NCBI GenBank assembly: GCA_025057315.1
Contig: JANWXW010000069.1
Location: 1 to 57,656, forward strand
DNA from: Myxococcota bacterium
GTDB lineage: Bacteria > Myxococcota_A > Polyangia > Palsa-1104 > JAEUJZ01
Reading direction: 5' to 3'
DNA length: 57,656 nt
The translations under genes were made by a program, and so were the position numbers. Below are positions 26,619 through 35,766 of the stretch, piece after piece. How positions within the stretch are numbered: position 1 is the stretch's first letter; every line of letters starts with the position of its first letter. Under the pieces are notes generated by a model. That model saw only the letters and a list, made by a program, of their open reading frames with translations. It did not search any database and was not told where the DNA came from.

Positions 26619-27722
26619 ATGCGGGGGCTGTCAGGCCCTGGGCTGCTGGCTCTGCTGGTTGGTGCTGCACACCCTGTGCAGGCCCAGGTGGCAGACCGGC
26701 TGCAGGCGGAAGTGGAGCTGCGCCGACTCGAGGCGAGCCTGCTGCATCGGAAGGTGGACCTACGCGGGGTGCTCCGCTGGTCGGGGGGGCGGGTGGTGGA
26801 GGAGACGCCCTCGCCTGCCCCGGTGGTGCTGCTGCACCTGTGGGCCACCACGTGTCGGCCGTGCCGCGATGAGTTCTTGCGTCTGTCGGCGGTGCTGGCG
26901 GCGCTGGAGCAAGAGCCGAGCTTGGGGCTCGTCGTGGCAGCAGAGGACGACAGCGATACGCTGCGTCGGTTCCTGCAGGAGCGGCCCTGGCCTCCCCCGC
27001 CCGGGCGGGTGCTGTACAAGACCATCGATGGGCGGCTGCGCCAGGCCGTCCAGACGATGAAGCAGCCGTTGACGTTGCTACTGGACCGGAGCTGGGTGGT
27101 GCGGCAAGCGTTTGTCGGCTCGCTGGAGCACCGGCGGAACGAGCTGGTCGGCGCGATCGAGGCGCTGCTGCGCTCGCTGCAGGCGCCCCAAGTCCCCAGG
27201 CCGCCCGAGCCGCCGCGCCCAGCTCCAGGGTGTTCGCCCCTGCCTGAGGTCGGCCAGGCCCTGGTGCGGGGGCCCGGGGAGGGGGTTCTGCGGCGCTTGG
27301 AGGCGAGGATTCTCCACCAGGTGCTCGACCAAACCGCACTGCCGGAGCCGGTGGTGGTCCATGGCACGGGTCACCGCGACGCTGGCCCCTCTGTGGTGCT
27401 GTACTTGCCCCCGGGGTGTCCGCACTGCGAGGCCGTGGAGGCACGGGTGCGCCAGGTGGTCAGCTGCACCCCACTGTCCGGTCTGGAGCTGCGGGTGGTC
27501 TCTGGGAGCACAGCTCCCCGGGGGCTCACCACGCTGCGTCCCCGCGGCCAGAGGGCTCCCGAGCGGGGCTTGCTGCCCTGGCGGCAGGGCCCGCTGCTGC
27601 TGCTGCTGGACGAGCGGGCCACGGTGCGACAGGCGCTGGGGGGCCCGCTCGAGCACCGGCGCAACGAGATGGTGGGCGCCCTGGAGCGGCTGTGGCGGCA
27701 GATGCAGGGAACAGGCATGTAA
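26619..27722 (+). CDS. Secreted protein with two thioredoxin-like domains
   Basis: 367 aa with a cleavable signal peptide (to about residue 22). The first domain has a TlpA/thioredoxin-type motif, WATTCRPCRDEF (Cys79, Cys82), with a cis-Pro candidate at 150. The second has LPPGCPHCEAVE (Cys267, Cys270), with a candidate at Pro325. Each domain ends with the same segment, EHRRNE(L/M)VGA (170-179 and 345-354), which shows an internal duplication. It is the last gene of the operon and probably keeps or rearranges disulfides in the Cys-containing lipoproteins made with it; that link is inferred. Confidence 0.8.
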   Translation: MRGLSGPGLLALLVGAAHPVQAQVADRLQAEVELRRLEASLLHRKVDLRGVLRWSGGRVVEETPSPAPVVLLHLWATTCRPCRDEFLRLSAVLAALEQEPSLGLVVAAEDDSDTLRRFLQERPWPPPPGRVLYKTIDGRLRQAVQTMKQPLTLLLDRSWVVRQAFVGSLEHRRNELVGAIEALLRSLQAPQVPRPPEPPRPAPGCSPLPEVGQALVRGPGEGVLRRLEARILHQVLDQTALPEPVVVHGTGHRDAGPSVVLYLPPGCPHCEAVEARVRQVVSCTPLSGLELRVVSGSTAPRGLTTLRPRGQRAPERGLLPWRQGPLLLLLDERATVRQALGGPLEHRRNEMVGALERLWRQMQGTGM

Positions 27723-27870
27723 GCCTCTTGTCCGCCGGCTGAGGGGTCGGCACGGGTGCGACCTGGTCCTGGGGGCTAGGCGCCCGCGGCTTGCCTGCCC
27801 TCGCGGAGGCCCGCCATGGGTGCACCTGGTATCCCCGGCCAGCTGCCGGCTGAGGTGGTTCGGCTGCCCG

Positions 27871-27977
27871 GGCCTCGCGCAGGAGCCAGCGCCGCTGCCA
27901 GGCTTGGGTCTCCGCCCTGGGAGCGGCCTCCGGTGGGGCGAGCCTAGCGCAGGAGCCAGTGCGTCGCTGCCAGGGCT
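27871..27977. repeat. Imperfect 30-bp direct repeat pair, one copy in the kinase 3' end
   Basis: 27871-27904 and 27941-27977 share gcgcaggagccag and, a few bases later, cgctgccagg. The second copy encodes the C-terminal residues and stop of the kinase at 27944; the first lies in the gap after it. This looks like a partial duplication of the gene end. The rest of the 221-bp gap (27723-27943), between convergent genes, shows only a short CCGGC/GCCGG stem at 27835-27849 and no clear terminator. Confidence 0.5.
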
Positions 27978-29785
27978 GCTGAGGCGCCCACCATGGCGGC
28001 GCTCAGCGAGGTAACCAGGGCCAGGCGCCGCCCCTGCTGCACCGCAGGCTGGGTGAGCAGGCAGTGCTGGAGGCAGTGGTAGATGCGCCGCGCCTCCTCG
28101 AGCATCTGCAGCGCAGGCCCGGGCCCTTCGACCGTGCGGGAGGCACAGTAGCCTCCCTGCGGTGTGCGAACCATGGCACGCAAGATGAGCATCATCAGGT
28201 CACGGCGAATCTCCGAGTTGGGATGGCGGATCAACTTGCAAAACTCATGGAACAGCCCTCGCAAGGTGGTGTCGTTGAGAGGCTGATCCAGCCGGACGGG
28301 CCTCCGCTGTGCCAGGGCAATGAAGGCGCGTATGCCGTTGGAAGTTGGGTGCTGCTCGGAAAAGAGATGGTAGGCCACCGCTCCCAGCGTAAAGACATCG
28401 TGGGCCTCGCCAATGGGCGGAATGAGGCGAAAGGCGTCCTCGGCCAGGCTGGGTGGCGCCACCCCCTCATAGTGCGCCCAGCGCGTGGCCGGCTCCACGG
28501 CGGTGATAAGCAGGTCGTGCTGGCGCTCTTCATCCCAGACCGCCACCAGGGTGTCCCCCGCTTCCACCGAGGCGGGTGCGGCGAGCATTTCTGGCGGAAT
28601 GAGGAAGCGACCCACCCGGGAACCAGGCTGCTGTTCAAAATGGATCTTCTTGTCGCGGTACTGATCGAAGCGGGCCAGAGCCTCCGGCGAGTAGTAGGGG
28701 GTCTTGTCAAAGCCTGGCCCCTGACCATCCATCTCCTGGTACCAACTCGATCGCTGGTCCTTTTGGGTGGCAAAGCCAAAGTCGATGAGGAAAGGCATCG
28801 AGCGTGGGCGCAGCATGAGATCATAGAGCAGCTGGGGCGAGTGAGCTGCCTGCTTGATCTGAGCCTCGGGCCAGGGCTGCCACCGCACCATGATGTTGTC
28901 CGGGGTGAGGTCGCGATGCACCACCTGCTGCACCCCGTGTAGCCACGCCACCGTCTCGATCAGCTTGAGCAAGATGTTCATCTTGTCCAGTGCCAGCAGC
29001 TGCTCGAAAAACGGGTCGTTGTTTGCCTGCAGATAAAGCCCCTGCTCCTCGCAATACCGACGCAACGAGCTCCAGCGGTAGTCACTCAGACGGGTCTCGC
29101 ACAGCTCCATCACCAGGGCAGGCCGGGGGACAAAGTTGATGAGAGTCCCCACGGTGGCATGGGGGGTGCCGGGACCGCAACACAGCTTGGCATGCGGGCC
29201 GAGGAGGGGCCGATCAGCGCCCGCCGTGCCGATGTCTGCTCCGTCGATGCCAAAGCCACAGGTGGATGCACACACGAGCGAGGGACAGGCACGCCCTGGT
29301 AGATCCTGCCGCACCAGGGCGCTGTTGCGTCCCTGCTGGTGACAGGACGGACAAAACGGAATGTAGAGCTTGCCACAGCCACACATGGCCAGGGTGGGCA
29401 GGTCCAGGACATCGATGATCCGAACGATGTAGGGCCAGCCCGTATGGGTCAGCTTGCGGTGCAGCTCGATTTCTTCGTAAAAGAGGCGCTCTTCTGCACA
29501 GGTGACGCGGTTGTGTAGGATCTTGATGGCCACCCAGCGGTACTTTTGCCCTCCCACCCGCTGGGAGGCGAGGAAGACCCGGCCGAACCGTCCCTCCCCT
29601 AGCTTCTTGGGTGCGCTGATCTGGATCGGACTGTTTGTGTCCGCATTGCGTCGGTTGCTGGCATCTTCTCGTTCGAAGTAGTAGACCGCCTGCGAACGCA
29701 AGTGAAACTCGATCTCACGCCCCTGCTGGGAAGCCGGCCGCAGAAGCGGCACAACTGGAATGGTGTCTAGTAGGGAAGGCTCCAT
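27944..29785 (-). CDS. Tail-anchored Ser/Thr kinase with Cys-rich insertion
   Basis: 613 aa. The kinase core is complete: GEGRFGRV at 63-70, Lys88 (VAIK), HRDLTPDN at 290-297, DFG at 335-337, SPE at 366-368 and the structural Asp at 463. Two insertions are unusual. One of about 80 residues (133-212) sits in the N-lobe before the hinge strand and holds several Cys pairs (CGCG, CPSC, CPSLVCASTC, CC), like a zinc ribbon. Another of about 90 residues separates the SPE motif from helix F. A C-terminal hydrophobic segment (590-611) suggests tail anchoring. It lies 7 bp after the FHA-kinase gene. Confidence 0.85.
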   Translation of the reverse strand: MEPSLLDTIPVVPLLRPASQQGREIEFHLRSQAVYYFEREDASNRRNADTNSPIQISAPKKLGEGRFGRVFLASQRVGGQKYRWVAIKILHNRVTCAEERLFYEEIELHRKLTHTGWPYIVRIIDVLDLPTLAMCGCGKLYIPFCPSCHQQGRNSALVRQDLPGRACPSLVCASTCGFGIDGADIGTAGADRPLLGPHAKLCCGPGTPHATVGTLINFVPRPALVMELCETRLSDYRWSSLRRYCEEQGLYLQANNDPFFEQLLALDKMNILLKLIETVAWLHGVQQVVHRDLTPDNIMVRWQPWPEAQIKQAAHSPQLLYDLMLRPRSMPFLIDFGFATQKDQRSSWYQEMDGQGPGFDKTPYYSPEALARFDQYRDKKIHFEQQPGSRVGRFLIPPEMLAAPASVEAGDTLVAVWDEERQHDLLITAVEPATRWAHYEGVAPPSLAEDAFRLIPPIGEAHDVFTLGAVAYHLFSEQHPTSNGIRAFIALAQRRPVRLDQPLNDTTLRGLFHEFCKLIRHPNSEIRRDLMMLILRAMVRTPQGGYCASRTVEGPGPALQMLEEARRIYHCLQHCLLTQPAVQQGRRLALVTSLSAAMVGASAALAATHWLLR

Positions 29786-29792
29786 GGGGACC

Positions 29793-32583
29793 TCACTCGT
29801 GCACGAGCACGCCTACGGCATGCACGCTATGACCCTGGCTGGCCGCCAGTGCCACCAACCGCGTGTCGTGCGCGGCCTGAAAGACAACCTTGAGCACGGG
29901 CAAACACAATTCCGGTGCAGCTGGAATCTCCAGCTCGACCGACGAGCGACCGCTGCTCAGATAAATGCACTGGTAGTGGTGGTGCTTGCCCACATACAAA
30001 CACCGGCTCAGGGCCTGCTCCGGCACGGGCAGCAGGGGGCTGCCCGTGTTGGCCCGGGGCACGTCCCAGTACAAATGGGGCCGCTGCCGCAGCCGGGTGG
30101 GTTGGTTGCTGTCGAGTCGGAGCACGGGCCCGCCTTGGGTCCTGGTGACATCCAAGAGGAGCGGCAGGGCACCCGGAGCGAAAGGATCGCCCAGCGGCAG
30201 GGGAAGACGCACCAGCTCCGGAGTGCCCATACGGACCTGCATCCCCTCGATGGACAGGATGCGGCCCCCCGCTCCCTCCAGATGCTGGGGTCCGGCCAGA
30301 GGCAACGTGAAAACGAACCTTTGCTGGGCATCCAACAGCGAGTTGCGAACCTCCTCGGCCGTGGGACGGCGGTCGGGGAGCGGGTCGAGCGCCCGGTGGA
30401 GCATCTCCTGAAAGGCGGTCGGTAGCTCCTGGGGCAGGACCGGTTCCGGCCACTTGCCGGCCTCTAGCTGGCCCTGGACCTCGGACGGGTTGCCCCCACA
30501 CAGCTGGTAGCTCAACAGGGCCGCAGAAAACACGTCGGCGGCCGCCGTGGCTGGCCCCCCGTGCCGACGTTCTGGCGCCATGTAGGTCCAGGTGGGCCCG
30601 AGTGGCTCGGGGGGCGGACAGGGAAGCCCGAGCACCCATTCGGGAAGAAAGTCGAGCAACACCAGCTGCATCCACCCTCGCTCGTCCACCTGGATGGCCA
30701 CCTGGTCCCCATGCAGGCCGCTGCACACAAAGCCCGGCTCAAACCGGACGGCCTGCGCTAGGGCGCCAAAGAGCAGACGGCTCAGCTGCATCGCCTGCGT
30801 CAGCGGGGGAGGATGGAGGAGATGCTCGGTCAGCCGGCGGGGCAAGGACGGCCATGCCATGTAGAGGGGGCCATGGGGCCAAGCCTCTCCCACATCGAGC
30901 ACCGGCGGCAGGTGGGGCTGGGGGTGCTCCTGCCGCCGACGAGCAAAGGCCATAAAGCGCTCGGCCAGCACCTTGGGCAGCCCGTGTCGCGGCGAATCGC
31001 CCCCACACAGCACCAGCAGCACTTCCTCCCCGGGTGCCTCCACGCGCTCGGCCTTGCCCCACCAACACCAGTGGGAATCCATGCGCACCTGCGGGGGGTT
31101 GGTCCGGCTCCAGCGGTACGCCCCCCCTGCGATGGGGCGAGCAAGCGCCTCCTCCAGTCGCACCGGCGGCGGCGGTGGCACCGACGCGTGCCTTTGGGTG
31201 GATAGGCTGCTGTCCAGCAGGCTCGGGACCGTGGCGAGCGGGCGGGGCCCTTCTGCCGACTCCTCGCTCAGGTCAATCCCGAGCTGGGTGACGATCACTT
31301 CCGCCAGCGCAGCAGGATCGAGCAGGTGGGGCGCCTCCTTCCGCACCACGGCCCGCAGCTCTTCTGCCAGGACCCGGGCCGTCGGCTGCCGCGCCTGCGG
31401 CAAGCGGCTGAGGGCGCGGCGTACGCTGTCCGACAGCGCCGGGGGAACGTGGCTGCCCAGCGAGGGGATGCGACACTCCCAGACGGCCTCCAGCGTGGGC
31501 AGGATGTTGCCTTGTTCCTGCGCCCCCCGACAGCGAGCAACCGGCCAGCAGTTCCCATAGGATCACGCCCGCGGCAAAGATGTCCACCCGGCAGTCGACC
31601 GGCACCGGCGCAGGTGCAGGCCCCTGCCTCCCCAGGACCGACGCCATCGAGGCAGGGATCTGCTCTGGGGCCATGTAGCACGGCTTGCCGACCAGCATCC
31701 CCGAGTGTGTCTGGTGCAGCCCGCCATGGGCCCGGACGATGCCAAAATCGATGAGCTTGACCACGCCCGGGAGGTTATAATATTGCTTGGTGACACATCC
31801 CGGTGCACGATGTTGTAGGGGGTCCCCTCGCTGCTCCGCAGCTCGTGCACGGCGTGCAGACCCTCACACACCTGGGACATCATCGCAGCCGCTACCGCCG
31901 GGGGAAAGGGACGTTTTTGCTGGCGGAGCTGCAGCGCCAGGCGCCTCAAGCTGACACCGCGCAGATACTCCATCGCGATGTAGACCGCTGTCTCCTCCTC
32001 CCGGGCCTCGAAAATGCGCACCACATGGGGATGGTCCAGCTGGTACAGGATGCTCGATTCGAGCAGAAACCGCTGCTGTGCATGCGGGTCTACCTCCCGA
32101 TGGCGCTTGGTGATCATTTTGAGCGCCACCAGGCGGCCATCGACCGCTCTGGGCGGCAAATCAAGGGCCTGATAGACCACCCCCATTCCCCCCTCGCCAA
32201 TCTCACCCACCACCAGGTAGCGACCAAAGGGAACTGCCAGCCCCACCTTCACCACGCACACAGGCCCATGCGGGCCCAGCTGAATGGGCAGCACCGTGCC
32301 CGCCGGCAGGGGCAGGAGGTCCTGCAGCGGCTGCCCCTGGGGGTACAACAACGTCTGGCCCCGGACGACAAGAGCGATCTCCTCCCCCCCGGCGCACCAG
32401 CGCCGCATGCCGGTCGAGCACCATCGGCTCCTCGAAGCAAAGCACCGTCTGCCCCTCCCTACCCTCCTCCCTGCCCAGCCACAGTCCTTCCGTTGGAAGC
32501 GGCCGTGGTGCCGGGTCGATCCGGGTGATCTCTTTGCCCCGTAGGCTTCCGGACAGAACCCGAAGCGCCACATAGAAGCACAC
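29793..32583 (-). pseudogene. FHA-kinase-pseudokinase gene interrupted by three frame changes
   Basis: Four successive minus-strand frames together encode one protein. The FHA-like domain (RVLSGSLRGKEI ... LDRHAALVRRG) runs from GTG 32583 to a C7 run at 32384-32390. The kinase N-lobe to HRDVSPSN then runs to CCCGGG at 31766-31771, and DFGIV to WELLAG runs to a C6 run at 31523-31528. After that the C-lobe end and a degenerate second kinase domain (SGLHGDQ, LLDF, YMAPERR) run to 29793. Removing one base at the first and third sites and adding one at the second gives exactly 929 codons plus stop. This is either a recent pseudogene or homopolymer sequencing error. An intact part, 29793-31403, could be read alone. 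Confidence 0.75.
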
Positions 32584-32638
32584 CTTTGGCCGCAGTGGGG
32601 CCGTAAGCCTCGGGGGGAAACCTCCGGAATGAGCATGT

Positions 32639-32644
32639 AGTATA
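32639..32644 (-). promoter_or_regulatory. -10-like box (TATACT, minus strand) before the FHA-kinase gene
   Basis: The minus strand reads TGGTATACT, a 5-of-6 match to the -10 consensus, about 55 bp upstream of GTG 32583. It favours that start over longer readings. No -35 box is convincing. Confidence 0.35.
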
Positions 32645-32832
32645 CCACAGCACGCAGAGGGGGCAGGCCCTTTGGAGAACGCATGCACGTGATGTGTTCC
32701 CGCAGGCCCTCCGCCGGGGCCCGACACTCGCCTCGCCCTGTCCCATCGAGCGCGCAGGGAAGCGGCCTGGCAGGCTCTCCTCTGCGGCACGGCAGCCCGT
32801 GCGTGCTATATAGCCCTCAGAGCAAGCCCCCC

Positions 32833-33261
32833 ATGCCGCATCCTGGTGCAGTCCTGCCCGAGGTCGCGGTCACCATCGAGGTGACCGAAGCCGATCTGGC
32901 CAGCCGCCTGGCGACCATTGGCACCGGCGGCGGACCGGCCGGCGATCGGTTTCCGCGGGTGCTGGCCACGGCGCGCCTCATCTCCTTGATGGAGCTGGCC
33001 TCGTCGCGGGCCATGCAGCCCATCCTGGGCGAGGAGGAGATGTCCGTCGGCGTTGGCGTCCGGGTCGAGCATACGGCCCCCACGCCCCTGGGGGGCACGG
33101 TGCGGCTGACCGCCCGCTACCTGGGAACAGAGGGCAAGTTTCACCGCTTCGAGGTCGTGGCGCACGACGATGCCGGCGAGGTCTTTCGCGGCCAGCACAC
33201 GCGGGCCGTCATCACCGCAGCCCGGCTCGAGCAGGGTGCGGCGCGGCGCCTGCGCCGCTGA
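32833..33261 (+). CDS. FlK-like hotdog thioesterase
   Basis: 142 aa from the ATG at 32833; the frame is open upstream to 32683 without domain content. The single hotdog domain matches the fluoroacetyl-CoA thioesterase (FlK) group. The catalytic Thr (LATA, T46), Glu (LMELAS, E54) and His (VEHTAPTP, H80) are all in place, as is the Phe in RFPRV (F40) that aligns with FlK Phe36. It most likely hydrolyses a short acyl-CoA; fluoroacetate resistance cannot be claimed from this. TATATA at 32807-32812 may be its -10 box. It precedes the peptidase gene by 8 bp. Confidence 0.8.
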   Translation: MPHPGAVLPEVAVTIEVTEADLASRLATIGTGGGPAGDRFPRVLATARLISLMELASSRAMQPILGEEEMSVGVGVRVEHTAPTPLGGTVRLTARYLGTEGKFHRFEVVAHDDAGEVFRGQHTRAVITAARLEQGAARRLRR

Positions 33262-33269
33262 GGGGACGC

Positions 33270-34496
33270 ATGAGCCCGGAGGCCCTGGAGCAGATCGTCC
33301 TTCCCCTACGCACCGCGGCCTGGCAGGCGGAGGCCGAGGCATGGCTCCGGCAGCTGGTGGAGATCAGCAGCCACTCGGCCGATCGCATCGGGTGCCAAGC
33401 CATGGCCGAGGCCCTGGTTTCGCTCTATACCCTACCCGGCCTGTCCGTGGTGCGTCATCCAGATGCTGCCGGCCATCAGGGCGACCACCTCAGCTTCGCG
33501 ACGCAGGCGAGCGCGCAGGCGCCTTTTGCCCTGCTCATTGGCCATCTGGACACGGTCTTCCCGGCGGCGGTTTTTTCTGGCTATCACCCGCTGCCCGACG
33601 GAAATGGACGCCGCGCACGGGGCCCGGGCGTCTACGACATGAAGGGGGGGCTGGTGGTGATGGCGTTTGCGCTGCGTGCGCTTGCCCAGGCGGGGCTGCT
33701 GTCCCAGGTGCCCCTGCGTGGTGTCATCGTCTCCGATGAGGAGATCGGGTCGCCGTCAGGGCGGACGACGATCCTAGAGGTGGCTCGTGGGGCGGCGTGT
33801 GCTCTAGGCTTCGAGTCGGGCCGAGCCGGCGATGCCATCATCACCCGGCGCAAGGGCATCGCCGCCTACCAGGCCCGGGCCACCGGACGCAGCGCCCACG
33901 CGGGCAACGCCCACAGGGAGGGGGCCAATGCGATCTGGGCCCTGGCCCGCTTTGTCGATGGGGCGCAGCGCCTCACCGATTACGACCGCGGTATTACCGT
34001 CAGCGTCGGCCGGATCGAGGGAGGCTGCAGCCGCAACGTGGTGCCTGACCGAGCCGAGGCCTTGCTCGACGTTCGCTTTGTCACCGCCGCCGATGCCGCC
34101 GCCATCGAGGCAGCGCTGCGGCAGGAGGCGATCCGGGCCGCGGTGCCTGGCACGCAGGTCGAGCTGCATGGCGGCGTGACCCGCCAGCCCTTGGAGCGCA
34201 CCCCAGGTTCGATGCGCCTGCTGGCCGACTACGGCCGGTGCCAGCGCGAGGCGGGCCTGGGATCTGCCGAGGCGCCCCTGCTGGGTGGAGGCAGCGATGC
34301 CAGCACGGTGGCGTCCCTGGGCATCCCCGCCATCGATGGGCTGGGCCCCCGAGGGAGCGGCTTCCACACGTTGGCAGAGGAGGTGGAGCTGGACACGATC
34401 CTGCCCAAAGCAGAGGCCCTGGTCCGCTTCTTGCTGACCAGCGAGATGCTTAGAGCCCCGGACTCGGCGGACGGAGGATCTGGACGCGGCCCTTGA
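33270..34496 (+). CDS. M20 family metallopeptidase (carboxypeptidase G2/deacylase type)
   Basis: A 408-aa di-zinc hydrolase. Metal ligands and catalytic residues appear in order: GHLDTV (His, Asp), GPGVYDMKGG (bridging Asp), SDEEIGSPSG (catalytic Glu plus ligand Glu), FESGR, and GFHTLAEEV near the end (His). The dimerisation domain lies between (RKGIAAYQARATGRSAHAG). Probable substrates are N-acyl or glutamyl amino acids; the exact one is unknown. GAGGGGAC precedes the ATG, 8 bp after the thioesterase, so they form an operon. The last 47 bp overlap the convergent apbE gene. Confidence 0.9.
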   Translation: MSPEALEQIVLPLRTAAWQAEAEAWLRQLVEISSHSADRIGCQAMAEALVSLYTLPGLSVVRHPDAAGHQGDHLSFATQASAQAPFALLIGHLDTVFPAAVFSGYHPLPDGNGRRARGPGVYDMKGGLVVMAFALRALAQAGLLSQVPLRGVIVSDEEIGSPSGRTTILEVARGAACALGFESGRAGDAIITRRKGIAAYQARATGRSAHAGNAHREGANAIWALARFVDGAQRLTDYDRGITVSVGRIEGGCSRNVVPDRAEALLDVRFVTAADAAAIEAALRQEAIRAAVPGTQVELHGGVTRQPLERTPGSMRLLADYGRCQREAGLGSAEAPLLGGGSDASTVASLGIPAIDGLGPRGSGFHTLAEEVELDTILPKAEALVRFLLTSEMLRAPDSADGGSGRGP

Positions 34497-35493
34497 GGCG
34501 GGAAGAGATGTGCACGCGGTTGTGCGCATCCACGATGATCGCGCCGACCCCTGGAGTCGACTCCACCAGGCGCAGCCCCCGCTCCGGCCCCAGGATGAAC
34601 ACCGCATCGTCCAGGCCATCGGCTGTGGTGGCATCGGGAGCATAGATGGTCACCGAGCGGGCCGCGGTGGCCGGATAGCCCGTGCGCGGGTCTAGGATGT
34701 GATGATACCGCCGGCCGCCCAGGATGAAGCTGCGCTCATAGTCGCCGGCGGTGGAAAAGGCATGATCCTGCACCGGACAGACGGCGAAGACCTCCTCCGG
34801 CCCCCCCCGCGGATCGCGCACGCCCGCCATCCATGGCACGCCGCCCTTGGTGCCGGCCAGCATCAGGTCGCCGCCCGCCTGCACCACGTGGTCAGGAAAA
34901 CCGGCTTCCCGCAGCAGGCGCGAGGCCGCGTCCACGGCATAGCCCTTGCCAATACCCCCCAAGTGGATGGCCATACCAGGCCGCAGCAGCATCACGGTCC
35001 GCTGCCTCGGGTCCACGCGGATCTGACGCCAGTCGATGAGGCGCCGACGCGCCGCAATCTCCTGTGGATCAGGCAGATGGGGAGTGATCTCGCCATCGAA
35101 GCGCCACAGGCCGCGCAGGGCATAGAAGGAAATATCAAAGGCCCCCTGCGACCGGCGCGAGAACACCAGCGAACGCTGGACGACCTCCAGCACCTCCGGG
35201 GAGACCACCACCGGCCGCTGTCCGGCCGCCGCGTTGATGCGCGACACGTCACTGTCCTGGCGCCAGGTGGTCATCAGGGCCTCCAGGCGCCGGAACTCCT
35301 CCAGAGCTCGGTCCATCGCCTGCTCGATCTCGCTGTCGGGGCGATGGCCGTCTGAGTAGACGCGCACCTGGACGGCCGTGCCCATGGCGAGGGTGCTGCG
35401 AGACAAAATCCGGCCCCTCTCATCGGCGGCAGCCAGTGTGCAGGCCATGCCCATGATCCCAACCAGGAGCAGCCGCAGCGAGACTCGCTTCAC
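34450..35493 (-). CDS. apbE: FAD:protein FMN transferase
   Basis: 347 aa, starting at GTG 35493, from which a signal peptide (LRLLLVGIMGMACTLAAA) runs; the frame is open further upstream without protein features. It covalently attaches FMN to Thr/Ser of target flavoproteins in the periplasm or outer membrane-facing domains. Motifs are TLAMGT, FDISF, HLGGIGKGYAVD, QAGGDL, HHILDPRTGYP and the TADGLDDA metal site, so it should be active. No flavinylation target (Rnf, Nqr or FMN-bind protein) is in the window. The 273-bp upstream gap (35494-35766) shows no gene or clear promoter. Confidence 0.92.
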   Translation of the reverse strand: MKRVSLRLLLVGIMGMACTLAAADERGRILSRSTLAMGTAVQVRVYSDGHRPDSEIEQAMDRALEEFRRLEALMTTWRQDSDVSRINAAAGQRPVVVSPEVLEVVQRSLVFSRRSQGAFDISFYALRGLWRFDGEITPHLPDPQEIAARRRLIDWRQIRVDPRQRTVMLLRPGMAIHLGGIGKGYAVDAASRLLREAGFPDHVVQAGGDLMLAGTKGGVPWMAGVRDPRGGPEEVFAVCPVQDHAFSTAGDYERSFILGGRRYHHILDPRTGYPATAARSVTIYAPDATTADGLDDAVFILGPERGLRLVESTPGVGAIIVDAHNRVHISSRLKGRVQILRPPSPGL

Positions 35494-35766
35494 ACCGCGG
35501 AGCCTACCCGGCCCGGTGTGCCTCGGCAACCGGCCGCTGCGACCGGAGGCGGGCCTCACCCCACAAACGCCGTGTCCGCCGAGCGCGCTGCCGCCCTTTG
35601 AGCCTCCGCCGTGGCAACACGGGCCGCCTGGCGGCGTGCCATCCGGAGTTGCCGCGCGGCTTGCAGGCAAGGCACACGGGAAAACGTCCCTGCTCCTTGA
35701 GGCCCCAGGGGGGAGCGCCCCGTCTGCCCCACAAATCCTCTGGGGGAGCCCGGTCGCCCGCGGGCC

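Noticed and set aside
32833..33261. Fluoroacetate-resistance function
   Set aside because: The FlK-like residues are shared by many general thioesterases and no fluorinase or related gene is nearby.
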